DNA of 48,442 nt from Bacteroidetes bacterium ADurb.Bin012 (GCA_002071415.1 MWFC01000012.1:1-48442), one strand, 5' to 3'. Shown: positions 17,040 through 26,350, numbered from the stretch's first letter. Program-made: numbers and translations. Notes: generated by a model not told the origin, from the letters alone.

Positions 17040-17453
17040 TTATATTCTTAATGCTACTTGATTAAGATAATCCTTCACCATCGAAGCACGATCATAATAA
17101 ATTGTTTTGTTTAAATAAGAAAATGAATATGATAAAGCAAAAGAATCTCCATCAATATATAGATTATCCACTAAACTATTTAATATAATGTTCGATTTTA
17201 GTGTATTATTTAAATCATTAGCTGTGTGGCAATGGATTCTATCAACTTTAAAATATAAAATTAAAACCGATTCTTTTAATTCTACAGAAAAATTTACATA
17301 TTCACAATAATTCTTAACTGTATGAAAAAATTCTTCGACCGATAGTTCAAGCGGGCTTATCAATGAATAAGGTATATGAAATTTAGAAAGAATATAATTT
17401 ATAATTACACTAATATTCTGAGGTTTATCGAGATTTATCTGTAAAGTTGACAT
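17040..17453 (-). CDS. Small RsbW/HATPase-like protein of the mnmG-ybeY cluster
   Basis: A 137-residue protein. The segment LELSVEEFFHTVKNY (residues about 41-55) resembles the N box of RsbW-type anti-sigma/HATPase_c_2 proteins, but the Asn is replaced and no clear DxGxG box is seen. Any ATP binding would therefore be weak or absent. Proteins annotated as 'ATP-binding protein' occupy this slot in many Bacteroidota. The start overlaps the DUF4175 gene by 29 bases and ybeY follows after 5 bases. The assignment rests partly on context, and the function is unknown. Confidence 0.6.
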   Translation of the reverse strand: MSTLQINLDKPQNISVIINYILSKFHIPYSLISPLELSVEEFFHTVKNYCEYVNFSVELKESVLILYFKVDRIHCHTANDLNNTLKSNIILNSLVDNLYIDGDSFALSYSFSYLNKTIYYDRASMVKDYLNQVALRI

Positions 17454-20400
17454 TTTTAGAACTATTTTGATAATTTAGAAAAGCATTTTGGTAAAATATA
17501 CGTAAAGGCACTTCATTTAGTTTCAAATTATCCAAAGATTTTTCTTTTTTTAAAATATACTCATTTTCAGCAACTTCGTCCCATTTCCGTATATAATTAC
17601 CGGCATCTTTCGAAACTCGCTTATTTTCAAATTCTTGTTCGCGAATAGCCTTCTCTGCTTCCAATAAACGTGTTTCAATATTTTTTTGCCGTCTAAGAGC
17701 TTCCGTTGGGTTTGAATTCTTATTTAAAAGTTTCCTTTCGCTTTCGCGCATATCATGGTTAATGCTTTCAAGAATTTTAGAATATTTTTGCATGTCATCA
17801 TTTTGTAATAATTCACTTAGTTTTTTCCTAATCTCATATTGTAAATTAATATATTCATTGATTTCCTTATTCCCGAAGCCTGAATTATTTTCACCCTTCA
17901 TCTGTTTTTGACCCATTTTTTCTGTAAGCTGTTGTTGTATCTTGATAATTTCACTCAAAGAATTAGTACTCTGCTGTTTATTTCCACCCTTTTTCATGGG
18001 TTTACTGCACATGCCAGCCATTTCCATGGTATTATTCTTGTTATTCTCTTCAATTCTTTTGAGAAGTTCCGATAAACTGAGATTTATTAAATTAATTTCC
18101 GACATGATAACATTGGTTTCCTTACTAAAATTTAGGTAATTATTTTCCTTTATGGCTTTATTAGCATCTTTTATGGCTTTATTAATTTTTAATGAACTAT
18201 TTGCTATAGAGGAAACCGGAATATCGGCCTGTTTCAGAAACCGATTCAAACTATCATTAATCGATGACCAATTATACGAAAAATGGATAAAATTTGTAAA
18301 AACAGAGTCATTGGGCAAAGCTCGATAATATGATGAATTTGTTGATGAATACTCAATTTGTTTACTAAAATATATTAAACTTTTCAAAAGACTCTTTAAA
18401 GCATTTTCGTCGATTAATTTATCTTCATTGACCATTCCTTCATTTTGTAGATTGTTTTGAAATTCATTGTAACTTTCATTGATTCTTTTTAGTCCCTTAT
18501 CAATTAAGGACGAATTTTGTTTAAGAAACTCGTATTCGTTGCTAATGGATTTCAGAATGGAATCATTTTGAAATTTTAGATTATTATTTATAAAATTCTC
18601 TTTCACAGCTTTATCATATTCATTCTTTATATCTTCATGCTTCTTTATAAGTTGATTTAATTCTTCTTTTAATTTCGAATCATAAGCTGTATCAGAATTT
18701 TTCCAACTATCGGTTTTATAAATCAAATTATTGTTATTTCTTATCTGATTGTTTATCAATTCGTTTAATCTATCGAATATATTCTCAAAAATATTTCGAT
18801 CCAAAAAATTTTTGAATTTATTATTCATAATATCGACAAGTTGTTTAAGGTCATTTATTTGCTTATTTAAATCCAAATTATTGATATTATTTAAATCCAA
18901 ATTATTTTTCAAATTATTATAAATACTGTCAATTATATTTAGAAAGTTTTTTAAATCAGTCTTTTCATCGGTGTTCAAATTATTTTGATTCATAAAATGA
19001 TCACTGTTTTTCCTAAAATGATCATATGTCGACTGTATTTCATCGATTAATTGCTTTTTCTGAAAATTGTCCAATTGATTTATATTATTGATAGAATTAA
19101 TCTTTGAACGCAGATTTTCAAAATTTTTTAATGAATTATCGATTTGATTAATATTTTCCTGTGAATTGTTGATTTCGCTGATAATAGAACTCAATGATTC
19201 TTTGTGTCTAAGAATGATAATCGGCGAATATGCTTTATGATTCGTTTTATAAGGATAATAATCATCGGCAAAGAATCGAATGCCAAGACTGTCTATTTCA
19301 GAAAATTCATTATAATTTACTTCTATATTATTGCTAAAATTGGAGGAATTCCAATTTGTAAAAAGATTGAAATTTTTTATTATTTTTAAATTTCCATAAT
19401 TTATTTTAATAAATTCATAACCAATTTTATTGATTTTATAATCGTCATTGATATTTAGGATAAAATTGGCAATGTATTCTGCATTGGATAGTAATTCAGA
19501 ATAAATCAATGGAGGTCTATCTTTGACGGCATTAATATGTATTGAGAGAGAATCGGAAATTATACGATCACAGAATAACTTGAAATTAATATTAGTATTA
19601 TCGAAGACATAAAACGATTTCGTAAAATAATCCTTATCCAGTTTGAATGTTTCCCTGTAATTTGTCAATTCATTCGAGATGAAAATAGAATCTCCTTTAT
19701 TAAAATTCAGGTTTAAATGTATCAAACTTCCCTCAGGTATAAATAATTCTCGCAAATCATAGATTGTATCGTTGGAGAGTCCTAAATAAGCTGGGGGGAT
19801 TACCAATATTTCTAAATCTTTGAAAAATGATTTGGGCCGGACTTTGAGTAGATATTTCTTATGATGATTGAGAGTTTTGCAAACGATTTCAAAACTTATT
19901 TCTTTATGAACATCATGAATTTTATAATAAAATTCTTTTTCTGAAGTTTTAATAAAATAATCAGTATAAATACCTTTGATGATTTGAATTTTATCGGGAA
20001 TAAAATTACCAGTAATTTTCAAATTGATGACAAAATCATCATTTTCATTGCATATCAGATTATCGGGAGTTATTGTGTACTGTAGTAAATCCGGCTTCGA
20101 GAATGCAGTTTGATAATTGACTATTCTTTTATATGGTTCTTTAAATGAAGAAAAACTGAATATAAATATAACAAGAAGAATGACGAAAGAAATAGTGAAA
20201 TATTTCACATTTTTTAATCTGATAAAATTTTTTATTTCGATAAATTTTATATCTCTCTTAAATTTCAAAGTCAGCTGATTAAATGCTAATCTTGCAAACT
20301 TGGATGGCATTTTACTCAATTGAACCAAATTAAAAAAACTGAAAAAATCTTTAGAATTCACAAAAATAAAATTATGTTTTATTTTTTTTATATAAATATG

Positions 20401-20622
20401 CAGAAATTTTTTTGAAAAGAATAACAGACATATTAAAGACAATATGCTAATTATCAATAATATCCAGCTAATCAATATAATCAGTCGTATCGTTGAGGAT
20501 AAATAAGTTAAATGCTCGACCAACACACATACTAAGATATACGCCAATAAAATAGGAAGGGAAGTAACTATTGTATAGATAGAAGCACGGACAGCTAAAT
20601 CTCTATGGATTGAATTTTTCAT
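17425..20622 (-). CDS. DUF4175-family membrane protein
   Basis: The frame opens at a TTG (20673), but the ATG at 20622 is preferred. It lies about 40 bases below a TAnnTTTG element and gives 1065 residues. Two or three transmembrane helices lie in the first 150 residues (ASIYTIVTSLPILLAYILVC, then LIILISWILLIISILSLICL, then YFTISFVILLVIFIFSFSS). Next comes a beta-rich, probably periplasmic part, then long helical regions extremely rich in Asn, Lys and Ile. A Met/Gly/Gln-rich patch (MEMAGMCSKPMKKGGNKQQ) lies near residue 890. DUF4175 is a Bacteroidota family of unknown function next to mnmG/ybeY. Codon use here is even more AT-rich than in the neighbours. Confidence 0.82.
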   Translation of the reverse strand: MKNSIHRDLAVRASIYTIVTSLPILLAYILVCVLVEHLTYLSSTIRLIILISWILLIISILSLICLLFFSKKFLHIYIKKIKHNFIFVNSKDFFSFFNLVQLSKMPSKFARLAFNQLTLKFKRDIKFIEIKNFIRLKNVKYFTISFVILLVIFIFSFSSFKEPYKRIVNYQTAFSKPDLLQYTITPDNLICNENDDFVINLKITGNFIPDKIQIIKGIYTDYFIKTSEKEFYYKIHDVHKEISFEIVCKTLNHHKKYLLKVRPKSFFKDLEILVIPPAYLGLSNDTIYDLRELFIPEGSLIHLNLNFNKGDSIFISNELTNYRETFKLDKDYFTKSFYVFDNTNINFKLFCDRIISDSLSIHINAVKDRPPLIYSELLSNAEYIANFILNINDDYKINKIGYEFIKINYGNLKIIKNFNLFTNWNSSNFSNNIEVNYNEFSEIDSLGIRFFADDYYPYKTNHKAYSPIIILRHKESLSSIISEINNSQENINQIDNSLKNFENLRSKINSINNINQLDNFQKKQLIDEIQSTYDHFRKNSDHFMNQNNLNTDEKTDLKNFLNIIDSIYNNLKNNLDLNNINNLDLNKQINDLKQLVDIMNNKFKNFLDRNIFENIFDRLNELINNQIRNNNNLIYKTDSWKNSDTAYDSKLKEELNQLIKKHEDIKNEYDKAVKENFINNNLKFQNDSILKSISNEYEFLKQNSSLIDKGLKRINESYNEFQNNLQNEGMVNEDKLIDENALKSLLKSLIYFSKQIEYSSTNSSYYRALPNDSVFTNFIHFSYNWSSINDSLNRFLKQADIPVSSIANSSLKINKAIKDANKAIKENNYLNFSKETNVIMSEINLINLSLSELLKRIEENNKNNTMEMAGMCSKPMKKGGNKQQSTNSLSEIIKIQQQLTEKMGQKQMKGENNSGFGNKEINEYINLQYEIRKKLSELLQNDDMQKYSKILESINHDMRESERKLLNKNSNPTEALRRQKNIETRLLEAEKAIREQEFENKRVSKDAGNYIRKWDEVAENEYILKKEKSLDNLKLNEVPLRIFYQNAFLNYQNSSKNVNFTDKSR
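18863..18906. repeat. Tandem 24-base repeat inside the DUF4175 gene
   Basis: The 20-mer TTATTTAAATCCAAATTATT occurs twice with a 24-base period (18863-18882 and 18887-18906). It encodes a doubled NNLDLN peptide in an Asn-rich helical region, and is probably a recent in-frame slippage duplication. Confidence 0.85.
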
Positions 20623-20660
20623 ATCGGAAGAAGAGGCTAAATTTCTCGAAAAACTTTTTG

Positions 20661-20668
20661 CAAAGATA
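20661..20668 (-). promoter_or_regulatory. Putative -7 element for DUF4175 and downstream genes
   Basis: Minus-strand TATCTTTG matches TAnnTTTG and lies 38 bases upstream of the ATG at 20622. It supports that start over the TTG at 20673, which would sit upstream of the transcription start. No well-spaced -33 is seen. Confidence 0.4.
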
Positions 20669-20718
20669 TTCAAAAACTATGTGGCTTCGGGCAGAATGGT
20701 AAATAAATAAAAATGTTT

Positions 20719-20726
20719 ACTTTTGC
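20719..20726 (+). promoter_or_regulatory. Putative -7 element for the OlsF-like gene
   Basis: TACTTTTG matches TAnnTTTG, 38 bases before the ATG at 20765, in the 142-base divergent region shared with DUF4175. The -33 box is weak. Confidence 0.45.
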
Positions 20727-20764
20727 AGCCCCTTGAACTGAAATGATGATTCAAAATTAAAGTT

Positions 20765-22498
20765 ATGTCATTGCTTTCGACAGAGGAAGTTATAAAGGCA
20801 ATACCTATACTTAAGAGCAAGTTTGGAGTGAAAATCGCAAACTTTCTCATTAGGTTGATCAAGATGGATTCTATCAATCAGCTTTATGATGATCTAGTAG
20901 CTTCTGGGTTGCATAACAGAGATGGCTTGGGCTTTTTATTCGATCAACTTTCAGTTGGCCATTCTGTTAATCCGGGCGGGTTGGAGAATATTCCCCAAGA
21001 AGGTCCTTTTGTTACGATTTCGAATCATCCATTTGGAGGAATGGATGGAATGATGCTCGCCTATATTGTATCAGAAATCAGGGATGATTTCAAATTGATG
21101 GCCAACTTCTTACTTTACAAAATTGAGCCTCTTCGAGAAATATTCTTACCAGTAAATCCATTTGAAGATCGCAAGGATTTGACTTCAAGCATCAAAGGAT
21201 TAAGAGAAGCCTATCGTCATGTTAATGCGGGTCATCCTTTGGGATTATTTCCAGCAGGAGCAGTCTCAGCTATTAATTTCAAGGATTTTTCTATTGAAGA
21301 CAGGCCATGGCCGCACAACGTAAAAAAATTGCTTCGACAATTGAATGTACCAATAATTCCTATTCACTTTTCAGGATACAATTCACTGTTATTCTATTCT
21401 TTAGGCTTAATCAATCCAAAATTGAGAAGTTTAAGATTACCTGCAGAAGTTCTTACAAAATCGGGGAAAGTAATTAAAGTAACCATTGGGAAGGCCATTC
21501 ATCCAAAAGAATACATAAATTTATCTCTTAACGATTTTGGAGACATTTTGAGAACAAAAATATACAGTTTGGATTATTCATTTAGCAATAAAATTGAATA
21601 TCGAGCTACAAACTTAGTTTATAATAATGAAAAATCATTTACAAATGACTCCTTAGTTCAAAGTGAGATAAATAAAATCGAAAAGGAATTAATTCTGCAA
21701 TTAGATGATTTTCAGTTCTATTTCACACAGTCTAATAAAATTCTTTATTCTGTAAGGAGTTTCTTGAAGAGTAAAGAAAAAATATACTATACTAATAAAT
21801 TTAAAAATAATATCGCCACCATTGACGAATTGGACAATGAATCGCGTTATGCCTTTGTTTGGGATAGAAAGAATTCTACAATAGTTTATGCTTGCAGAAT
21901 TGACTTAGGCAAGGAAATTATTGAAAATCACCGTATGAAATGTATTTTTATAAATAATGTTTTTAAATTGAATACAGAAGTAAAATCATTAGTAAATAAT
22001 TCGATACTATTTGATGAATTGTATTTTGCTAACGATTACCGGGGAAATAATATTTTTTATATAACATTATGGGAAAGTATATTTGAAATTTTTCGAAACC
22101 TGAAGTATCATTATTTGATTTCTTTGTTTCATATTCCTTATATTTACCAGAAAGAAACCACATCATTATTTATAAACTTTTTGAAAGAAAACTTTTTTGA
22201 CAATACTTTCTCGGAACATATCAAAAGTAAAAATCGTTCGACTTTGCCTTTCCCGAAGCGATTGTCGAAAAAAGCGTTTTTAGATTTTACTGGAAAGAAT
22301 TTTAATAAACTGGAAGAATTTTTAACGGATTTAGAACCTACATTCGAAATAGATCCAATAATTTGCCAGAAACTATATCTCATGCATTCCACCATACTGG
22401 GATTAAATATCAATACAAAGAAATCGAGTTATATCGATACTTTATTTTTAACCGATATCACTATGGTTCCTGAAAATTTTCGGCAATTGTTGGAATGA
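20765..22498 (+). CDS. Bifunctional aminolipid acyltransferase (OlsF-like: O-acyltransferase + GNAT N-acyltransferase)
   Basis: A 577-residue two-domain protein. The N-terminal half is a PlsC/AGPAT-like lysophospholipid acyltransferase with catalytic NHPFGGMDG (H88, D94) and the acceptor-site block LFPAG (161-165). The C-terminal half (about 280-577) looks like the GNAT-type N-acyltransferase of the OlsB/hemolysin group. Fused enzymes of this order (OlsF) perform both steps of ornithine-lipid synthesis, N-acylation by the C-terminal part and O-acylation by the N-terminal part. In Bacteroides, separate GlsB and GlsA proteins make glycine lipids. Which amino acid is used here cannot be read from sequence. 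It is a monocistronic-looking gene, 56 bases before ileS. Confidence 0.8.
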   Translation: MSLLSTEEVIKAIPILKSKFGVKIANFLIRLIKMDSINQLYDDLVASGLHNRDGLGFLFDQLSVGHSVNPGGLENIPQEGPFVTISNHPFGGMDGMMLAYIVSEIRDDFKLMANFLLYKIEPLREIFLPVNPFEDRKDLTSSIKGLREAYRHVNAGHPLGLFPAGAVSAINFKDFSIEDRPWPHNVKKLLRQLNVPIIPIHFSGYNSLLFYSLGLINPKLRSLRLPAEVLTKSGKVIKVTIGKAIHPKEYINLSLNDFGDILRTKIYSLDYSFSNKIEYRATNLVYNNEKSFTNDSLVQSEINKIEKELILQLDDFQFYFTQSNKILYSVRSFLKSKEKIYYTNKFKNNIATIDELDNESRYAFVWDRKNSTIVYACRIDLGKEIIENHRMKCIFINNVFKLNTEVKSLVNNSILFDELYFANDYRGNNIFYITLWESIFEIFRNLKYHYLISLFHIPYIYQKETTSLFINFLKENFFDNTFSEHIKSKNRSTLPFPKRLSKKAFLDFTGKNFNKLEEFLTDLEPTFEIDPIICQKLYLMHSTILGLNINTKKSSYIDTLFLTDITMVPENFRQLLE

Positions 22499-22554
22499 AA
22501 TTGATAATTAAAAACTCAATTGTAGCTTTTCAAAAGATTTAATAAATAAAATCT

Positions 22555-25500
22555 ATGAGTAAGAAATATAGAGAATATAAATGTTTAGATTTAAGCAAGA
22601 TATGTAATGAAATTCTAAATGTTTGGGACCAAGATCATACCTTTCAGAAGTCATTGGAGAAGACAAAAACGGGAGAACCATTTATTTTTTATGAGGGCCC
22701 TCCTTCGGCCAACGGAGTTCCAGGTATTCATCATGTAATGGCTCGAACAATCAAAGATATTGTATGTAGGTATAAGACATTAAAAGGCTATTATGTTGAA
22801 AGGAAGGCCGGTTGGGATACTCATGGCTTGCCTGTTGAAATAGAAGTAGAAAAAAAACTTGGAATTACCAAGGATGATATAGGGAATAAAATATCCATTG
22901 TCGATTATAACAATGAATGCCGGAAGGAAGTAATGAAATATAAAAATTTATGGGACGAATTAACCATAAAAATGGGCTATTGGGTTGATTTGGAACATCC
23001 CTATATAACTTTCGATAATAAATATATCGAATCAGTTTGGTATTTATTATTGCAGCTTTACCATAAAGGGTTATTATATAAAGGTTATACCGTTCAACCG
23101 TATTCACCTGCTGCTGGGACAGGCTTGAGTACCCATGAATTAAATCAGCCTGGATGTTATAAGATGGTGAAAGATAACTCCGTTATTGCACAATTTAAAA
23201 TCATTAAGGACGAAAAGTCCTTATTCCTTTTCCGGCTTACTCAATATGAAATTTTTTGCCTTGCCTGGACAACTACTCCATGGACTTTGCCTTCTAATAC
23301 AGGCTTGGCCGTGGGTGAGAATATAAGTTATAGTTTAGTTGAGACCTATAATCCGTACACTGGACTAGCCGAAGCGGTAATTGGTGCAACCCAGTTGCTA
23401 CCAACTATTCTGGATTTTAGGAATAAGGATCTGGATTTTGATTCTTACAAACCTGGTGATAAGAAAATACCTTTTAGAATTGTCGCAGAGTTCTTGGGCA
23501 AAGAGCTCGAAGGTATTCGGTATGAACAGCTATTGCCTTATGCCAAACCAAAGGATGGGGATCCCTTTCGTATCGTATTAGGCGATTTCGTCTCGACTGT
23601 GGAGGGAACCGGGATCGTACATATTGCACCCAGTTTTGGAGCCGATGACTTTAAAGTAGGGAAACAATATAATTTGGGCTATTTAACCTTGGTTGACAAA
23701 AAGGGAAAATTTACTTCTGAAATGGGAGAATTTGCTGGTAGATATGTAAGACCAGAATACGAACCCGACGGCGATCATTCCAGGGGCCCGGTAGATATTG
23801 AAATTATAGTGAAACTCAAAAAAGAGAATAAAGCTTTCAGGTCGGAAAAATACGAACATAGCTATCCACATTGCTGGCGCACCGATAAACCCATACTTTA
23901 TTACCCACTCGATTCATGGTTTATTAAAACTACAGCCATGAAGGATAAAATGATCGAAGAAAACGACAAAATTTTATGGAAACCTCAATCAACCGGGACG
24001 GGTCGGTTTGGCAACTGGCTCGAAAACCTCGTTGATTGGAATTTGTCGAGAACGAGATTTTGGGGAACTCCGCTTCCTATCTGGCGTACAAAAGATAACC
24101 AAGAGGAAATCTGTATAGGTTCAGTAGAACAACTTTTCCTGGAATGTGAAAAATCTGTCGAATCCGGTTTTATGAAGGTAAACCCTTTTAAAGATTGTAA
24201 AAATGCCTCTACGGGTAAAATCGATTATAATTCATTCGATCTTCATAGACCTTTTGTCGATGAAATTATTTTGCTTTCCCCTTTGGGGAAGCCAATGTAC
24301 AGAGAGAGCGATCTAATCGATGTGTGGTTCGATTCAGGTGCAATGCCTTATGCTCAGTTTCATTATCCATTTGAAAGAGAAGATGAGTTAGACTTGTTTT
24401 TCCCAGCTGATTTCATTGCCGAAGGTGTAGATCAAACACGAGGATGGTTTTATACGCTTCATGCCATTGCCGTGATGATTTTTGGAAAAGCCGCTTTTAA
24501 GGCTGTTGTTTCGAATGGTCTAGTCCTCGATAAGGAAGGAAACAAGATGTCGAAACGTGTCGGCAACGTTGTGAATCCATTTACTACAATTGAAAATTAT
24601 GGGCCAGATGCTACTCGATGGTATCTCATAACCAATTCGAATCCTTGGGACAATTTGAAATTCGATGAGAACGGAATTATAGATGTAAGCAGAAAATTCT
24701 TCAGTACATTATTTAATACCTACGCTTTCTTTGCTCTTTATGCCAATATCGATAATTTCCAATACACCGAAGAGGATATGCCAATCAGTCAACGTCCTGA
24801 ACTTGACCGTTGGATACTTTCTACATTGAATTCTTTGATTGAAGAAGTAGATGAATGCTTCAATGATTATGATCTTACTAAAGCAGGAAGATTAATTGCC
24901 AGCTTTACACTTGAAGATTTGAGCAACTGGTATGTGCGTTTAAGCAGAAGAAGGTTCTGGAAAGGAGATTATACTCAAGATAAGATTTCGGCTTATCAGA
25001 CACTTTATACCTGTTTAATTACGATTGCTAAACTGGCATCCCCTATTGCTCCTTTTTATATGGATCAGATTTATAAAGACTTGAATTCAATAACTCAAAA
25101 AGAGAAATACGATTCGGTTCATCTTACCGATTTTCCGGTAATAAACGAAAAACTTATCGACAAAGAGTTAGAGGAACGGATGAAAACTGCTCAGAAAATC
25201 ACTTCGATGATACTTTCGTTGCGCAAGAAAATGAATTTGAGGGTTCGCCAACCACTTAAAAAAGTATTAATCCCGGCTATTAATAGCCATACATCAAAAT
25301 TAATAGCGAGCATTAAGGATATTATACTACACGAAACCAATATAAAAGAATTGGAGGTATTGCCCGAAGAAGACACCACAATAGTAAAAAAGGTAAAACC
25401 CGATTACAAGAAGTTAGGGCCTAAGTTGGGCAAGAAAATGAAAAGTGTGGCTAATGCCCTGGAGAATCTTTCTCAGGAACAAATCAGAGAACTTGAGCAG

Positions 25501-25917
25501 AAACAGTCTATTCAGCTGAAGATTGATGGGGATCTAGTTCTCATTCATTTGGAAGAAGTTGAAATCATAACCGAAGATATTCCTGGCTGGATTAGTATAA
25601 CCGAAACACCCTATACCGTTGCTCTCGACCTTACCTTGACGGATGATCTTATCGACGAAGGGTATGTAAGAGATTTAATCAACCGGGTGCAAAATATAAG
25701 AAAGGAGAGTGGATTTGATGTAACAGACAAGATACAATTGAAGATATACCATCATCCAACCCTGACTAAGGCAATTGAAAAAAATTATCACTACATTTGC
25801 TCCGAAACATTGGCCAAAGAACTTTTATTTACCGATCAATTGGAACAGGAAATGATAGAAGTAGATATAGCCAATGAATTCAAGGTATTTATTAAAGTGA
25901 ATCGGATAGAAAATTGA
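22555..25917 (+). CDS. ileS: Isoleucyl-tRNA synthetase
   Basis: A 1120-residue class I synthetase that charges tRNA-Ile. The HIGH-like motif is GIHH (57-60) in PPSANGVPGIHHVMAR and the KMSKR loop is at 664-668 (NKMSKRVGN). The CP1 editing domain lies between them (TTPWTLPSNTGLAVG). The C-terminal anticodon-binding region is long. Length and motif spelling match the long, eukaryote-like IleS form common in Bacteroidota, which in other bacteria has been associated with lower mupirocin sensitivity. It leads the ileS-dksA-like-lspA gene set; a dksA-like gene follows after 34 bases. Confidence 0.97.
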   Translation: MSKKYREYKCLDLSKICNEILNVWDQDHTFQKSLEKTKTGEPFIFYEGPPSANGVPGIHHVMARTIKDIVCRYKTLKGYYVERKAGWDTHGLPVEIEVEKKLGITKDDIGNKISIVDYNNECRKEVMKYKNLWDELTIKMGYWVDLEHPYITFDNKYIESVWYLLLQLYHKGLLYKGYTVQPYSPAAGTGLSTHELNQPGCYKMVKDNSVIAQFKIIKDEKSLFLFRLTQYEIFCLAWTTTPWTLPSNTGLAVGENISYSLVETYNPYTGLAEAVIGATQLLPTILDFRNKDLDFDSYKPGDKKIPFRIVAEFLGKELEGIRYEQLLPYAKPKDGDPFRIVLGDFVSTVEGTGIVHIAPSFGADDFKVGKQYNLGYLTLVDKKGKFTSEMGEFAGRYVRPEYEPDGDHSRGPVDIEIIVKLKKENKAFRSEKYEHSYPHCWRTDKPILYYPLDSWFIKTTAMKDKMIEENDKILWKPQSTGTGRFGNWLENLVDWNLSRTRFWGTPLPIWRTKDNQEEICIGSVEQLFLECEKSVESGFMKVNPFKDCKNASTGKIDYNSFDLHRPFVDEIILLSPLGKPMYRESDLIDVWFDSGAMPYAQFHYPFEREDELDLFFPADFIAEGVDQTRGWFYTLHAIAVMIFGKAAFKAVVSNGLVLDKEGNKMSKRVGNVVNPFTTIENYGPDATRWYLITNSNPWDNLKFDENGIIDVSRKFFSTLFNTYAFFALYANIDNFQYTEEDMPISQRPELDRWILSTLNSLIEEVDECFNDYDLTKAGRLIASFTLEDLSNWYVRLSRRRFWKGDYTQDKISAYQTLYTCLITIAKLASPIAPFYMDQIYKDLNSITQKEKYDSVHLTDFPVINEKLIDKELEERMKTAQKITSMILSLRKKMNLRVRQPLKKVLIPAINSHTSKLIASIKDIILHETNIKELEVLPEEDTTIVKKVKPDYKKLGPKLGKKMKSVANALENLSQEQIRELEQKQSIQLKIDGDLVLIHLEEVEIITEDIPGWISITETPYTVALDLTLTDDLIDEGYVRDLINRVQNIRKESGFDVTDKIQLKIYHHPTLTKAIEKNYHYICSETLAKELLFTDQLEQEMIEVDIANEFKVFIKVNRIEN

Positions 25918-25938
25918 CATGATGAAATTTTAACTAAT

Positions 25939-25945
25939 AGGAGGG
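25939..25945 (+). promoter_or_regulatory. Unusually strong Shine-Dalgarno upstream of the DksA-like gene
   Basis: AGGAGGG ends 6 bases before the ATG at 25952. Bacteroidota mRNAs generally lack such sequences, and the other starts I inspected closely in this window have AT-rich leaders, so this one stands out and fixes the start. Confidence 0.7.
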
Positions 25946-25951
25946 AATACA

Positions 25952-26350
25952 ATGAAAAAAGAAGAAGCTCCAAAAGAGCGTTATTCCGATGAAGAATTGG
26001 AGGAGTTTCGCCAAATCATTATGGTAAAATTGGAAAAAGCGCGTAAAGATCTTGCTTTACTTATGGAAGCCTATGCAAATCTGGAAGAAAATGGCACCAG
26101 CGATACAAGCCCAACTTTCAAAGTATTAGAGGAAGGCAATGCCGTGCTAACCAAAGAAGAAAATGGCAAACTTGCTGCAAGAACTGAAAAGTTCATCAAA
26201 GCACTCGAGAATGCCTTGGTACGAATAGAAAACAAGACCTACGGAATATGCAGAGAAACAGGCACTCTCATTCCAAAAGAAAGATTGAGAGCAGTTCCTC
26301 ATGCTACGCTTTCGATTGATGCTAAGCTAAAACAGAAACGGAATAAATGA
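25952..26350 (+). CDS. TraR/DksA-family protein lacking most zinc-finger cysteines
   Basis: A 132-residue protein with an N-terminal coiled-coil hairpin (about 15-90) and a C-terminal DksA/TraR-like globule. The C-terminal block reads YGICRETGTLIPKERLRAVP. Only the first Cys of the four-cysteine zinc finger is kept; the other positions are Thr/Gly or Pro. DksA binds RNA polymerase through the secondary channel and works with ppGpp. This degenerate form is typical of the short DksA-like proteins of Bacteroidota and may not bind zinc. It sits between ileS and lspA and is preceded by a strong AGGAGGG ribosome-binding sequence. Confidence 0.85.
   Translation: MKKEEAPKERYSDEELEEFRQIIMVKLEKARKDLALLMEAYANLEENGTSDTSPTFKVLEEGNAVLTKEENGKLAARTEKFIKALENALVRIENKTYGICRETGTLIPKERLRAVPHATLSIDAKLKQKRNK

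Noticed and set aside
17164..17172. TTATCCACT as a DnaA box
   Set aside because: It is a single 8/9 match within a coding sequence, with no second box nearby and no AT-rich unwinding element that stands out.
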